Below are positions 21,170 to 32,734 of a stretch of DNA of 53,210 bases, in pieces (positions within the stretch are counted from its first letter, which is position 1; each line of letters begins with the position of its first letter). The translations under genes and the position numbers were made by a program. This DNA comes from Catenaria anguillulae PL171. Its lineage: Eukaryota > Blastocladiomycota > Blastocladiomycetes > Blastocladiales > Catenariaceae. The DNA is taken from contig MCFL01000170.1 in assembly GCA_002102555.1 (NCBI GenBank), forward strand, positions 1 to 53,210. The letters run 5' to 3'. Below the pieces are notes generated by a model. That model was not told the DNA's origin. It did not search any database and saw only the letters and a list, made by a program, of their open reading frames with translations.

Positions 21170-22529
21170 ATGAAGTCGCTCATTCTCTTCTTTGCCCTCA
21201 TCAACCTGATTGCGGCTGCCCCAACCAGCGCCGACAACTCGGCCAACAAGTTCATTGTCACACTCAAGCCCACCGCTCAGACCACCACGTTTGCTCGCTC
21301 CTTGCACGCCGAAATCCAACGAGAAACCGTCCAGACGAGGTCGATCGCATCTGCCATCACTCATGAGTACTCGATCGGTGACTCATTCACTGGATTTGCC
21401 GGCACTTTTTCGCCCGCCCTGGTTGCCCGGCTTCGCGCCAACCCGAACGTTGCCTTGGTCGAGCCCGATTTGCCCGTGTATGCAATGGGGGTTCAGACCA
21501 ACGCTTCCTGGGCGTTGACGCGCATTTCGCAACGTGCGAGACAGTTGCCCGGGCCGTACGTGTACCCCGATAGCGCTGGGAGCGGTGTTTCGGTGTATGT
21601 GCTCGACACGGGGGTGCAGGCGACGCATCCTGACTTGGAGGGTAGGGTCAAGTATGGTTGGAAGGCAAATGCGGCATGGAATGACGAAGATGGTGCGTTA
21701 CCCTTTGACTGATCACTATTTGACATGTCACGTCTGACATATTGAATCTCCAGTCTTGGGCCACGGCACACACGTCGCGGGCGTCATTGCCTCGAAAACC
21801 TATGGAGTTGCCAAGAAATCCATCATTGTTTCCGTCAAAGTCTTGGGCGACAACGGCGCCGGCTCTACGTCCAATGTCCTCGCCGGTCTGCAGTTTGTCA
21901 CCCAGCAAGCGCGCGCAGCCAGGCGCACAGTCGTAGCTAACTTGTCGATTGGCGGTGGCAGGACCCAGGCACTCAACGACGCCGTTGCAACCGCGGTCCG
22001 TGCTGGTGTTGTTGTCACTGCGGCGGCGGGCAATGACAACTCGGATGCGTGCAACTTTAGCCCGGCGAGTGAGCCGTTGGCATTGACAGTGGCAGCCTTG
22101 GATTCGGTCGAGGACAAGTTGACAACGGTGACAAACTTTGGTGGGTGTGTCGATGGTACACAACAGTCGCCTCATGTGATTTTCATCGCACTATTGACCC
22201 TCAACATTACTTCACAGTGGTCGCTCCTGGCTCCAAGATCGTCAGCACTTTCCCGCCGAGCCGGGATTACATGCTTCAAGGAACGTCGCGGGCCGCTCCT
22301 CATGTTGCAGGCGCTGCTGCCTTGATTCTCGGCGAACAGGTTCGTTCTTGCAGTGGCTCCACGCTTGTGGTTGTTCTGCCCCAAGTTGCTGACCGACTTG
22401 ATGAATGCTTGACAACAGCCCAACTTGACGACAGGTCAGGTCGCCCAGCGTGTTGTTGACAGGTCAACAAAAGGGCTGCTGACGGGCAATTTGCGCGGGA
22501 CGCCCAACCGGATCTTGTACACCTTGTAA
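21170..22529 (+). CDS. Secreted subtilisin-like serine protease (S8A, proteinase K type)
   Basis: Exons 21170-21692, 21754-22155, 22218-22339 and 22419-22529 join with matching phases (1, 1, 0) to 385 aa. Residues 1-20 are a signal peptide (MKSLILFFALINLIAAAPTS). An I9 propeptide follows (KFIVTLKP to about residue 105), then the peptidase domain. Catalytic residues are Asp146 (VYVLDTGVQ), His178 (GHGTHVAG) and Ser332 (GTSRAAPHVAG); the oxyanion Asn is in AAGND. GTSRA replaces the commoner GTSMA, but the serine is intact. The length matches fungal proteinase K-type enzymes that degrade proteins outside the cell. Introns are 61, 62 and 79 nt. The first has a CTGAC branch-like site. Confidence 0.92.
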
Positions 22530-22635
22530 GTCGCGACCGAAAACGTCGGTCAAGAGCAAAACTGAGGTCAATAATGTGAGCGGCTGTAAACGGATACATT
22601 TGTGATCATTGCATTTCAAGATGATTAATGTACAG

Positions 22636-25600
22636 TTACAGATAATGCTGCTTCAATAGCTCCTCCACCTCTGCCCCAGACTCCCTCGTCAACTGCGCGA
22701 ACCGGCCACCAGTCCTTGAAAGAAGATCCTGAGGATGTCCAAATTCAACAATCTGTCCGGCATCAAGAACAGCCACGGCATCGCAATCCATGTCGACCAA
22801 CGTGCGAATCCGATGTGCAATCATGAGCACCGTCACCGGCGCGCCCGCGCACTGATTCACGGCTTGGAAATGCCGGAACACATTCCAAAACTGAGCGTCG
22901 GTTTCATGGTCAATGGCCGACGTCGGTTCGTCACTGTTTTTGCAGGAAGCATTAGCTTCATCATCACGTCACGAGGGAAGAGTTTCACCAGTTTGTACCA
23001 AAGAAACAGCCGAGTCTTTTTGACCTTGGCCGCCAACAATGATCGCAACAAGCCAATGAGCTGTGCTTGACCTTTAGACACGGCGGTCGCTGACGTCAAC
23101 TCATGGTCCAACCCGAACGGTAACTGAGAAGAGAACTCGCGAAGCAGTTCGTGCATTTCTGCGTCTTTCAGCGCGCCGGTCGGGTCCAGGTTCGAACGGA
23201 GCGTGCCCAAAAACAAGAAGTTGTCTTGGTTGACGCATCCGAGTTGAGCCCGCAAGTAGCGCAAGTTGAGCGTCGAGGTGGGAACACCGCCGAGCGTGAT
23301 GTCACCTTGGACATGCGGAACAAGGCGTTGCAGGGCACCGAAGAAGCTGGTCTTGCCCGAGCCAGTTCTGAACAGGTGAAAACAAAAGTGCGGCATGAGC
23401 TTGCAGCCAAGTGCTGAACATCGAGAAGGCAAATGCAAGCGTACCGTCCAACAATGGCCACCCTGCTCCCTGCCGGTACCGTCATTGAGACATTGCGCAG
23501 CACCCAGTTCCAATCGCCACTCTCACCTTCGCCCTCAATCTTGGAATACGCAACCGACAAGTCGCGCACGACCAATGGACCCGCCGTCGGGTACTCGGTA
23601 ACGCTTGTCAATCCCACGCCCGACTCGGTCGGTAAAGCCAAATACTCGCCGACGCGCTCCACAGATGACATCTCCACCTCTACATAGGCATAGTACGCGA
23701 CAGCCACCCGGACACCGTCAATCATAATGAGCAAGTAATTGAGTGCCAGCGCGGCCCACGGGCTGATGCGTCCCGCGGCTCGCACACCGTCAAGATCTCC
23801 CGTGTTCCGCGCAACCAGCACAAGAAACCCGAGAAACACGCAAAATGCGAGCATAGATGTGACGGAATCGCCAATCACGGCAAACCACCTGTTGACGCCA
23901 ATGTTCCAAATATTGGGACGCAGGTACTCGCGAATGCTGCCGAGCATCAAGTCAAGAAAGTGACCGACCTGACCAAACGCCCGCATGCATGGTCCACCGG
24001 CTTCAAGCTCGTTGAGATGCTGGACCACGGGCGAGTAGGCCACGTTGCCGATGCGGCGCATGTCCCTTGACGCTCGCACGTACACGTAGCCCAGCCAGGC
24101 GTATATGGCCAGCAGTGGCGCACAAAAGGCGAGCGTGATGGGCGACGCAATGGCACTGGTCACGACAGCGAATCCGTTGATGAGCGACCACACGAAAAAC
24201 TCCTTGACGTCCGTGACGATGGCCGAATCAATCAGGCCCAAGTCCTTGGCAAGTCGGTTGGTCACGCGCGCTGTCGGATTGGTGGTGAACCATTGGAGAG
24301 GAAAGGCGAGCAAGTGGGCAATCATGTCCTCGTGGAGCTTGCGGCTTGCAGCGTAGCTGCCCAGTGTACAGAGAATCATGACCAGGCCGTACACGAGCGA
24401 TGAGCCAAACTTGAATGCAGCGACAATGCCAAGAAAGTAAATGGCGTCCGACGCAGATTACAATTGCTTGCCTGCCGACCAGTCCTTGAGGTACACGTCG
24501 CCGAGCAATTGCAGTGATTGAACGGCAACCAATCCAAGCACAATAAGGCAGATCAGGACTGGGCCAAATGCACAGGCATATCTGCTGTAATGCGCCCGCT
24601 TGACGGCCCCGTGTGAACGCTCCTCCTCGTGTCGTTCGCCGGCTTTGCTTTCGCCAATGACAGCTGGCGTCTGATCCGAGACTTGGACCATCTCAACAGC
24701 TTCAGAAGGAGAGGCCCACTGTGCCTTTTCACCCAACACTTGCTTGGGCTCACCTGCCGCCACCACCTTGCCTTCCTTGAGCAGCACCACCATGTCGGCC
24801 TCGGCAGCCGCCAACCCAATCCCATGCGACACAAGCACGACCGTCTTGCCCTCGACTCGAGCCGCCGGGACCAGTGCCTGTTTGTACAAGTGCGATGCAG
24901 TAACTGCATCCACGGCCGACAGCACGTCGTCAGCAATCACCGTGGTCGCGTGTTGCGGGTACAAGGCCCGCGCGAGTGCAACACGTTGGCGAGTTCCGCC
25001 GCTGAGCGTGACGCCGCGATCGCCGAGAATGGTCAGGTCGCCGTTGGGCAAAGTCGCAAGATCTTGGGTCAATGCGCAGCGGTGCATGATTTCGGCGAAA
25101 CGAACAGGGTCACAGGCGCGGCCAAAAGTGACGTTGTCGCGAAGCGTCGTATTGAGTAGGAACGGGGTTTGTTCAATGTACGAGGTGGTCGAGGGTGGTG
25201 GAAAGTGCACGATTCCGTCCACTGGCAAGAGCTCTGCGGATCATGACGTAACGGGGTTGAGCTGTGCCCACGTCAACCTGAAAGAAATCATGGAACGAGT
25301 GGCGTACCACCGAGCAGAGTCAACAGCAACGTTGTCTTGCCGCTGGCAATGGGTCCCGCAACCAACGTCAATTTCCCCTTGGGAAACTCGAGCCTGCCAG
25401 GCACATGCAACGCAAACCGGTCAGATACTTGCACCTTGACTCCCTCGAGAACGACCCGCCCAGGCGTCGACAGCTGCCGATGCGCCGTCGCCATCGCCTC
25501 TACGCGCATACTCACATTCGCTGCCGGACTTGAGTACGCCGCAGTGAGAAACTCTTGGACCCGATTCCAAGATATCACTCCTGTCAAAATCACTTTGCCG

Positions 25601-27440
25601 TAGAGATCGGGCAAAATGCGCATGGGAAAGTCCAACATGTAGCAAGCCTGAATGACCGTGAACGCAGTCGAGGGAGGCAGTGTTCCCGATCCGTCTGTGC
25701 TGTTGAGAAATGCATACGTCCCGAACGCGACAATCGTGACAAAGAGCGGCGTGAATGTGGCAAGAACTGTCATGAACGCTTGCCAGATCATGGAGCGGGC
25801 AAGGAGCGATAGCTGCTTGTTGCGCGTGGATTGGATCGTGGACGAGTAGTGGTCTTCCCACACTTGCGTTTTGATGAGGCGGATGGCTGTGGAGGCGAGT
25901 ATGGAGTGAGTGAAGGAGCCGCAGAGACTCGCAAGCACAAGCTTTGTATACCTTGAATGACTTGGGCACTCAAACTCAACCTCTGGTCCGTCGCCTTACT
26001 GCTCTCCCTCTGCAGCGCCTTCATCCTCGCCGCAATCCATATGTTTACCGGAACCACGGCACACACAACACCAACGACCCCGACCACAGGCTCCCACCCG
26101 AGCAACGTTCCCAAATACAAAAGTGCCCCGACAGCCCGAAACGGCAGCATGGCTGACGCCGAACACCGGTTAAACGCCTCGCCCAACTTGCGCGCATCGC
26201 TTACTGCAATCGAAACGGCATTCGACGGCGGCTTTGCCGAGTCGGTCAGTGCACGCGCAATCACCATGTGCAAGACGGTGGTTGCACGATAATCGAGCAT
26301 TCGCGACCACCAGTAGCAGTGTGCCTCTGAAAAGACTCGCAGCAAGGCGCCAAATAGCAGCAGCATGCACCAGGCGTACCCGATCGAGAGTGGCTCGAGC
26401 GTCGTTACCGATTGCGACTCGCGGCGCTCGAGGTGTTGCAGAAAGTGGTTCATGGCGAAAGCGGGGATAAACCAGGAGACGAGCAGAAACGTGGCGAGAA
26501 CAAGGACCAAGGGCAGTGCCCAAGAAAAGGTGGCGAGCAGGCAACGGGCAAGGGATTTGTGCTTGTGCCACGAGTGCATGAACCTTGCGTAGAGCACTTT
26601 GGGTTCCTCCGTGGGAGGAACATCGCGGCAATCCGAGAGTTCGAGTCGGTCGGCTGCGAGACAGCGTGCAAGCATATGCCAGACCCAGCGGATCGTGAGC
26701 CATTCAAAGAGGCTGGTCGAATGAAAGTGAGGGACATTTGGATTGTCCAGATATGTTGACGTGTGTGCGAGCCAATGCAGGGCGAGAATTCCTAGTAGTG
26801 AACCAGGAGCTTGGAATCGTTTAAGGTCAAGAGTGGTCGAGTCAAAGGCATCAAAGAGGGCGAGATTGAGGACGAGCACCAGGTAGCCGCCAAGAATGAG
26901 GCCAAGTGAAATGTGGAGGCGAGTCGGTCGCGAGCGCGGATCGAGTCGCTGGTGGCAACGAATGAAGACGTTGAGCAATGCCGCAACCGACATCAAGAGC
27001 TGTCATACCAAGACTGGATCAGCGACTTGAACGGAGGATCATCAAAGGTTAAAATGTACCCAAATAGCCCATTCCCAAGGCAGCCAAACGGCACACGGGA
27101 CGTAATCCGACCTGACGAGTGTACCAAACGTGGCCATAGCGGCCGCTTGCAAGACAACGCAAGCAGCCTCGCGCAAAGTCGGCACAACTTGCATGATCCT
27201 GGAGTCCTCAACTTGCATGCCGTATGCCTCGTTACCAGGTTGAGGTTGCAGTTGCGCTTGCTGCTGGTGCTGCTCGCAATCGCCAAAACCGCCATCCGAC
27301 TGTGGATTCCGCTCACTACGTGCAGTGTCGATATTATGAGAATCCTCGACGGAATCGGCCAAGGGTGTATAATCGCCACGATTGCGATTACGACGCAAGT
27401 CCGACCAGGTCTGGCAAAGCCAAGCAGCGCCGAACACCAA
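22636..27440 (-). CDS. ABCC (MRP)-type ABC transporter with an in-frame stop
   Basis: Order: an N-terminal membrane domain (TMD0-like), TMD1, NBD1, TMD2, NBD2. Phase-matched introns are 27000-27059, 25887-25951, 25234-25307, 23366-23444 and 22934-22998. NBD1 has Walker A GPIASGKTT, Q-loop YIEQTPF and Walker B VIADDVLSAVD, but its signature is LSGGT, not LSGGQ. NBD2 has GRTGSGKTS, VNQDNF, signature VSKGQ, Walker B RLFLCDEPTSAID (rebuilt across the last intron) and H-loop IAHR. A TAA at 24458-24460 lies in frame between DWSAGKQL and the first helix of TMD2 (SASDAIYFLGIV). No plausible intron removes it without losing that helix. The 5' end is unresolved: the frame stays open to a TAG at about 27513 with no ATG in a convincing context. 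The family exports conjugates and drugs, often at the vacuole. Confidence 0.8.
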
Positions 27441-28818
27441 TACCCAAGCTGCAGGAGCGCTCTGAAGAACTGGCCGAGAAAGGTACCACGGAAGGTTGGC
27501 CTGGATTAAGGACTAGCGGTCATTGCTGTATTTTCGTGCACGCGGGAATGTCCTGGGTTATGCAAGCACTCGATCTGAAACTGAAGCGGGATGAGGACAG
27601 CGGGAGTGGCAGCGATTCTGCTCATTTTGTATGCATAGCAACATCGAGGTGCGAACTATGCGGATCGTGCATTGCAGTGACTGGCATCGTACAAGACTCC
27701 AAAGGCTGCTGGGACTTGAGGGCTTCGCGTTTGCTCTCACTGAGCACATACTTACCGTGACTTGGATCAGCAACCTTCAACTCTCACCCATGTGGTCATG
27801 GCAGTATGACTCAAGTCGACTATTGTATGCGCGCAGTCGCTGGTGCCGGCAGCCCAGCGGCCCAGGCCTGGATGCCCCCGAGCCCGTCGTACATAGTCCA
27901 TAGCCAGGGTTCCCCAGGGCGTGTACCCAGTGTCTCCGTCTCACTTGATCAATATTCTTGCACAAAACAGCACAAGTTACCTGCCAAGTACTTTCCACGC
28001 GTTTGGACGTGAAACATCCATCATGTTTCATCATTCCGTTTCGTTCCGCGATCCAGCGGCCAACACCAACGTATTACGCCACAAATGCACCTTGAATGAA
28101 TGCACCTCGGCTGCACTTCATGTACTGTTGCGAACAGGACTGGACGGCGGTCAACAAATGCCAATCAACCGATTCCGAATATGCTGAAGTCCTGGCGCCA
28201 CTCAATGGGTGGGCACATATCGACCGCAGAGCCATGTGTCAATGCCGTCGATGACCCAACGAACCCATAGAAGTGGAGCTCCAAGCAGGAGGCTATAGAG
28301 GTGGCCGGAGGCGAAACTGCTTGCTGCTTTTCCCAACCACGTGCACCAATTTCATCTGGATGCGCATTGATGAACAACCTGAATTCGAAGCACCCGACAT
28401 ATTTACCGGCGCTTTGGGCAGGCGAGACAACGCCATGCCTTGCACGTTTTTGCTTGGAGATCTCCACCGCCCCGTATGGCTTAGCTCCCATGCTATTCGC
28501 CGGCTTCGCCCGCCACCGGGTCATTGGATATTGCGACTGCGACAGTTCGCGGCGTCCTTGCTGTGCCGCCTCTCTACTCTCTACGGGCCAACGCCACTGC
28601 CCTTGAAAGCTTGTTCGTGAAAAAGCGGACAATCTGTGCTGCTCGGCCACCCTTCGTTTCTTCCACCGATGCCATAAATCAGGCCGCCCACCCCGCTTCC
28701 CTGTTCGGACACGATCTGGGATGTTTTCATGTAAAGTGTATGAGACACCAGCATGTACACGGCTCGACATCGTTCATCGCCTCCGCCATCCATCACCTAA
28801 CAGACACGTCGTACTGTC
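27441..28818. other. Region without an assigned gene between the ABC transporter and the LRR gene
   Basis: About 1.4 kb that must contain the missing 5' exon of the ABC transporter on the minus strand and perhaps a signal-peptide exon of the LRR protein on the plus strand. I could not identify either with confidence. An acceptor-like CTAG lies at about 27513 on the minus strand and a CAG at about 28803 on the plus strand. Confidence 0.4.
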
Positions 28819-30067
28819 ATGTCGTCCCCGAGTCAATCATCGCCCGACTGTGCTGTGATCCGCAAGTTTACTGCCCAGCTCCGTCCCGCGCCTACAAACG
28901 GCCCGTCGTGCTGTGGGTTTGCGACAGAGGATGTCGTGTGCTCCGCGACTGGCCGGGTCGTCAACTTGTACGTGACGCCACTGTCTACTACTACATACCG
29001 AAGCGGCACCACTCCGTGATGTACCCACTCACTGGATGCGTTGATGGGGCTGCACAGGACCATTTCCGGCATTGGCTCGTTTCCCACGGATCTGGCTGTT
29101 TTGACCGAGCTGCGCACATTGTACATCCATCATCTCATGCTGACATAACAATAACAAGCCAGCCTATAACTTACGCCATGCATGTGGTTGCCGTGTCTTG
29201 TCTTGCGTCTAGTATCGTCAAGGACTCGCTCGACCTTACCGGTAACATGCCCTCTTCCTTCAGCAGCTTGAAGAATCTTGAACGACTGTACGCACTGTTG
29301 GTCACAATCTCCGACTCTCAATCTTATTGGCAGCCTTTCTCACAACCTTCATGATTCATAGCGAAATTGTCAACACACGTATGTCTGGTCCCATTCCGGA
29401 CGTGTTTGGTGACATGTCTCGTCTCCGCTACCTGTACGCTCCTTTGACTGCGGAAAAGCCCACAACAAATTCCTATCTGACTCACGAATCTGAGCCCAGG
29501 AACCTGCGCGCCAATGCCCTGAGCGGCCCGGTCCCTGATTCGCTTGGCAAAGCAACCCAGCTTCGCGAAATGTCCGCGCACTTCTTGTTTCCCACATGTC
29601 CATGTTCATCAAGTAGGCACTGACCAGAATTCAATTGATCCGTAATAAACAACAGTGACGTGTCCCGAAACCAATTGACGTCCTTGCCCACAACCCTTAC
29701 GTCGCTCCGGTCGCTCACGCTCGTCAACCTCTTTGACAACCACATCACGTCGCCCTTCCCGGTGCTCGCCAACGTGTCGGGCGACTGCCTCACGGGCGGA
29801 CCGCATAACAATTACCTGTGCTTGCTCGGGCCCGCGAGCGCACACTCGGGCAAGTGCTACTCGAGCGATTTAGCCAATGTGCCGCTGTGCACCGTTGCCG
29901 CCGATGGAAGTGTGGCGCCAGAGCAAAAGGCAAGCAATGTGTGGGTCATTGTGGTGGGCGTGGTGTGCGCAGTGCTGGGCGTGGTGCTTGTGGTGGCGGG
30001 CGTGCTTGTGTATAAGCGGAGGCAGGGGGCGAGACGGAGGAGAGAGTTTATGCGCGCAATCAGTTGA
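28819..30067 (+). CDS. Leucine-rich-repeat single-pass membrane protein
   Basis: Exons 28819-28967, 29058-29120, 29213-29287, 29362-29433, 29500-29571 and 29656-30067 make 280 aa. All five introns are phase 2 and interrupt the leucine codon at the same place in each repeat. Layout: a cysteine N-cap (SCCGFATEDVVCSATGRVV), then plant-type LRRs of 21-25 residues (GIGSFPTDLAVLTELRTL, SGPIPDVFGDMSRLRYL, LSGPVPDSLGKATQLRE, LTSLPTTLTSLRSLTLV), a C-terminal Cys region, a membrane helix (VIVVGVVCAVLGVVLVVAGV) and a short basic tail without a kinase domain. A signal peptide is expected but not found, so an upstream exon is probably missing from this model. Likely a cell-surface protein; ligand unknown. 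Confidence 0.8.
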
Positions 30068-30345
30068 TGGATGAGCGACGAGAGAGCCAGCCTGTTTGTA
30101 TCTGTACCCGTCAGTATCCATTTCTTGCACAGTCGTTTGTTTGTCTCTGAAGTCTTGAATCCATCAATGAAAATTTTTGATCAGCCCAGACAAAGGACAA
30201 GACACTTTATGTTGAATGAATCAAAAATCGATGGTTGAAAATTGCGGTGACAACGGTAGGTATCAATTGCTTTCTTTGTACATGAAACCTATGGGCAAAA
30301 CCCCAGACTCGGCACTCAATCTTGTGACTGCGCTCGTGTGAAGCC

Positions 30346-30933
30346 TTACTGCGTCTTCTTTTCCTCCACGGGCGCCGCGGGTTTCGGATGCGACCCGTCC
30401 GTCTCGCCCTCGTACACGGCCACAATGACGTATCCGAGAACAACGAGGTTGGCTGCGGCCACGGCCGACAGGGCGCTGAGTGACGTGTCATCTGCATGGT
30501 TCAATCGTGAGCAACACCGGAGCAAGCGCAGTCCCAATCATGTATAACGTACTCGGGAACCAATCGGCCAACGCCTTGTAGTAGGTCCAAATGGGAACAA
30601 CGGCAAGTGCGGCCATGAAGCAAATGAGCTTGACAAACACACGCCTACAAAGTGCCGCACGCAATCAAAAAAAACGTCAAGAGCCGGTTTCTTGGGCGCG
30701 CAAACAGACACGAGGCAGAAATGAAATCCATGTAGGTACGTTGAAAACTCGAATGGCTTTGCGGGTGGGATACCTCCCGGCGGAGGCGGCGGGAGAATAC
30801 CGGGCTTGGTGGCAAAGATACCGCGCGGGCCAAAGATGCTGTTGTCGACGGGAGCCTCGGGTGTGCTGGATGACCTGGGCGCGGCGTCGGAGGCGTCCGC
30901 CGGACCGCGGTTCTTGAGCTTGTTGCTTGACAT
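30346..30933 (-). CDS. VMA21: VMA21-like V-ATPase assembly factor
   Basis: Exons 30933-30740, 30644-30553 and 30491-30346 (phases 2 and 1; introns of 95 and 61 nt) give 143 aa. The N-terminal 65 residues are soluble and Pro-rich (GILPPPPPGGIPP), longer than in yeast. Two membrane helices follow (VKLICFMAALAVVPIWTYY and ALSAVAAANLVVLGYVIVAV), joined by a short lumenal loop, as in the VMA21 family, which assembles the V0 sector in the ER. The protein ends KKTQ, a canonical dilysine KKxx ER-retrieval signal like the KKED of yeast Vma21. It is divergent from ATG5. Confidence 0.85.
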
Positions 30934-31236
30934 TGCGGTGACGGAGTGTATATGAGTGCTTCAAGTTATCGGTGCGACTCTGTTGGCATATGCATGGCAT
31001 CATTCATGGAATACTCAACTTGTCTCGCGCCATGGCCACCATTTGTTTGGTGCTTGGGGGCATCGAGTGATGGTGGAAGTCGGGAATCCTTCGAGAGCGG
31101 CGAATCGTGGCTTCTGGAAATGTTCTGGAAGGCCATTCTTTAACAAGTCTTCAGCATTCGCCAGTCAACCGATGTGTATGTACTTACATATACGTACAAT
31201 GAACTGAGCGTATTAGGCAATACACAACACGCAATC
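30934..31236. promoter_or_regulatory. Shared upstream region of VMA21 and ATG5
   Basis: A 303-bp spacer between two divergent start codons. It contains GTATGTACTTACATATACGT near 31172-31192, a TATGTA/TACATA-rich element; TATGTA/TACATA runs also occur before other genes here (for example near 18107). Its role is unknown. Confidence 0.5.
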
Positions 31237-32607
31237 ATGGACATGCCCACGCCCTCAGCTGCCGCCTCTTTCTCCACGGGGCCATCGTCGGGTCCCACCC
31301 CGGCCGCCGCCGCGACGGCAGCTCAACAATCACCACCACCATGGATCGACCCATTGCTCATAGCCTCCATCTTTCACGCAACCGTGCCCTTGGCCCTGCT
31401 TATCCCTGGCGCGCCCGGACCGCTTCTCGTCAACGCACCCCGCAACTCGTACCTGCCCGCCCTGCTCTCCACCATTCCACACGTCGCGTCCGTGCTCATC
31501 CCGCCGCCACTGCTCCAGTCGTCCTCGCCCACCACCAGCAGCGCGAGCACCTTTGATTCTGACGCCGGTGGACAGCTGGCGTTTGTGTGCGCCGAATCGC
31601 GCGCGCTCGTAAAGTGGTACTATCCGATTGGCGTGCTCTTCGACGTGTATCGGCCAACACCGCCACCCTTACCCTCTGCTGGTGATCCAACTGCGCTCAA
31701 AACACCAACAACCGCTCCAAGTGACCGCGGGAGCAGTAGCGGCGACGACGAATACGCACACATTGAATCCCCAACTGCCCATCGACCGTTGCCATCATCC
31801 CCCACAACTTTGGACGACGCGCAAATCAAAGCGCTCCTCTCTACGCCCTGGCGAATCCACGTCTTGCTCAAACGCGCGCCTCCCGCTTTCGACCTCTTTT
31901 CCCCACTGTCATTCCCATCCCCGCTGCTCCCCGATCCAGACCCCGATGGCGCATTTGCACCAGCTGCACTCGACACGATTGTGCCCTACACGTCGCTCGA
32001 CAATTTGGCGTCCATGTACCGCAACGAGGTCAAGCAAGCAGAGTACATCAAGTATGGGTCGTCGAAAAAGACAAATGCATTGGGCAAGGCCGACAGTGAG
32101 TTGCTTTGGGACGCCATTGTCAACAGTGCGTTTCCCGTTTGTCTCGGTCACCCACACTTGTCTTGACTGACACGCCCTTTTTTATTAGATAACTTGACCA
32201 ATGCGGAACCGATTCTCACCTCCTTGCTGCACACGGACCCGATTGCACGCGCATGGCCCATTCGCGTGCACATTCACCCAGCGCTCAAATCGGCGGCGCG
32301 AGACACACGGCCATACCTTCAGCCGTTGATTCCCGTGGCGTCTGCGGATACCATTGGCCACATCATTCAATCCCGACTTGGGTTTGCCGATGTGTCAGTT
32401 GTTGTTCAGGGATTGCATGTGAGCTTGGACACGCCGCTCGCGTGGGTACATCGGCATTTGGTGTGTGTCGATGGGTGGATGTATTTGGTTGTTGTGCCAC
32501 CCATCTTGAAGCGAGTGGTGGCTGCTGGAAGAAGAGCCGAGGAGGCGGCTGATGTGGCAAGAGAAGACGACAGGGAGGATGCGGATTTGGTGCTTGTGGA
32601 TGCTTGA
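31237..32607 (+). CDS. ATG5: Autophagy protein ATG5
   Basis: ATG5 is joined to ATG12 and, with ATG16, directs ATG8 lipidation on the forming autophagosome. Exons 31237-32125 and 32189-32607 (63-nt phase-1 intron) make 435 aa, longer than human (275) because of Ser/Pro-rich inserts. Family blocks: PRNSYLPALLSTIP and VKWYYPIGVLFDVY (first ubiquitin-like fold), STPWRIHVLLKRAP, the helical NEVKQAEYIKYGSSK, whose first Lys corresponds to the ATG12 acceptor (human Lys130, MKEAD), and C-terminal WPIRVHIHPAL and TPLAWVHRHLVCVDGW (second ubiquitin-like fold). The ATG at 31237 is chosen as the first in-frame ATG; a second lies two codons on. Confidence 0.92.
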
Positions 32608-32734
32608 GGCAGAGACTCGGCGGGTATGTGATAAAGTTGCAGTTGCATTTCATGTCCAGAGTTGACCATCTGTGCTGATTGCGATACACAAATGTATGCA
32701 TGTTGCAGGTAGCTAGATTGCCTCCTGTTGTGTC

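Noticed and set aside
27441-28818. Possible small gene between the ABC transporter and the LRR gene
   Set aside because: Only short frames without similarity; more likely to hold missing 5' exons of the flanking genes, which I could not fix.
28819-30067. Plant-type receptor kinase
   Set aside because: The LRR and membrane parts look plant-like, but the cytosolic tail is about 15 residues with no kinase domain.
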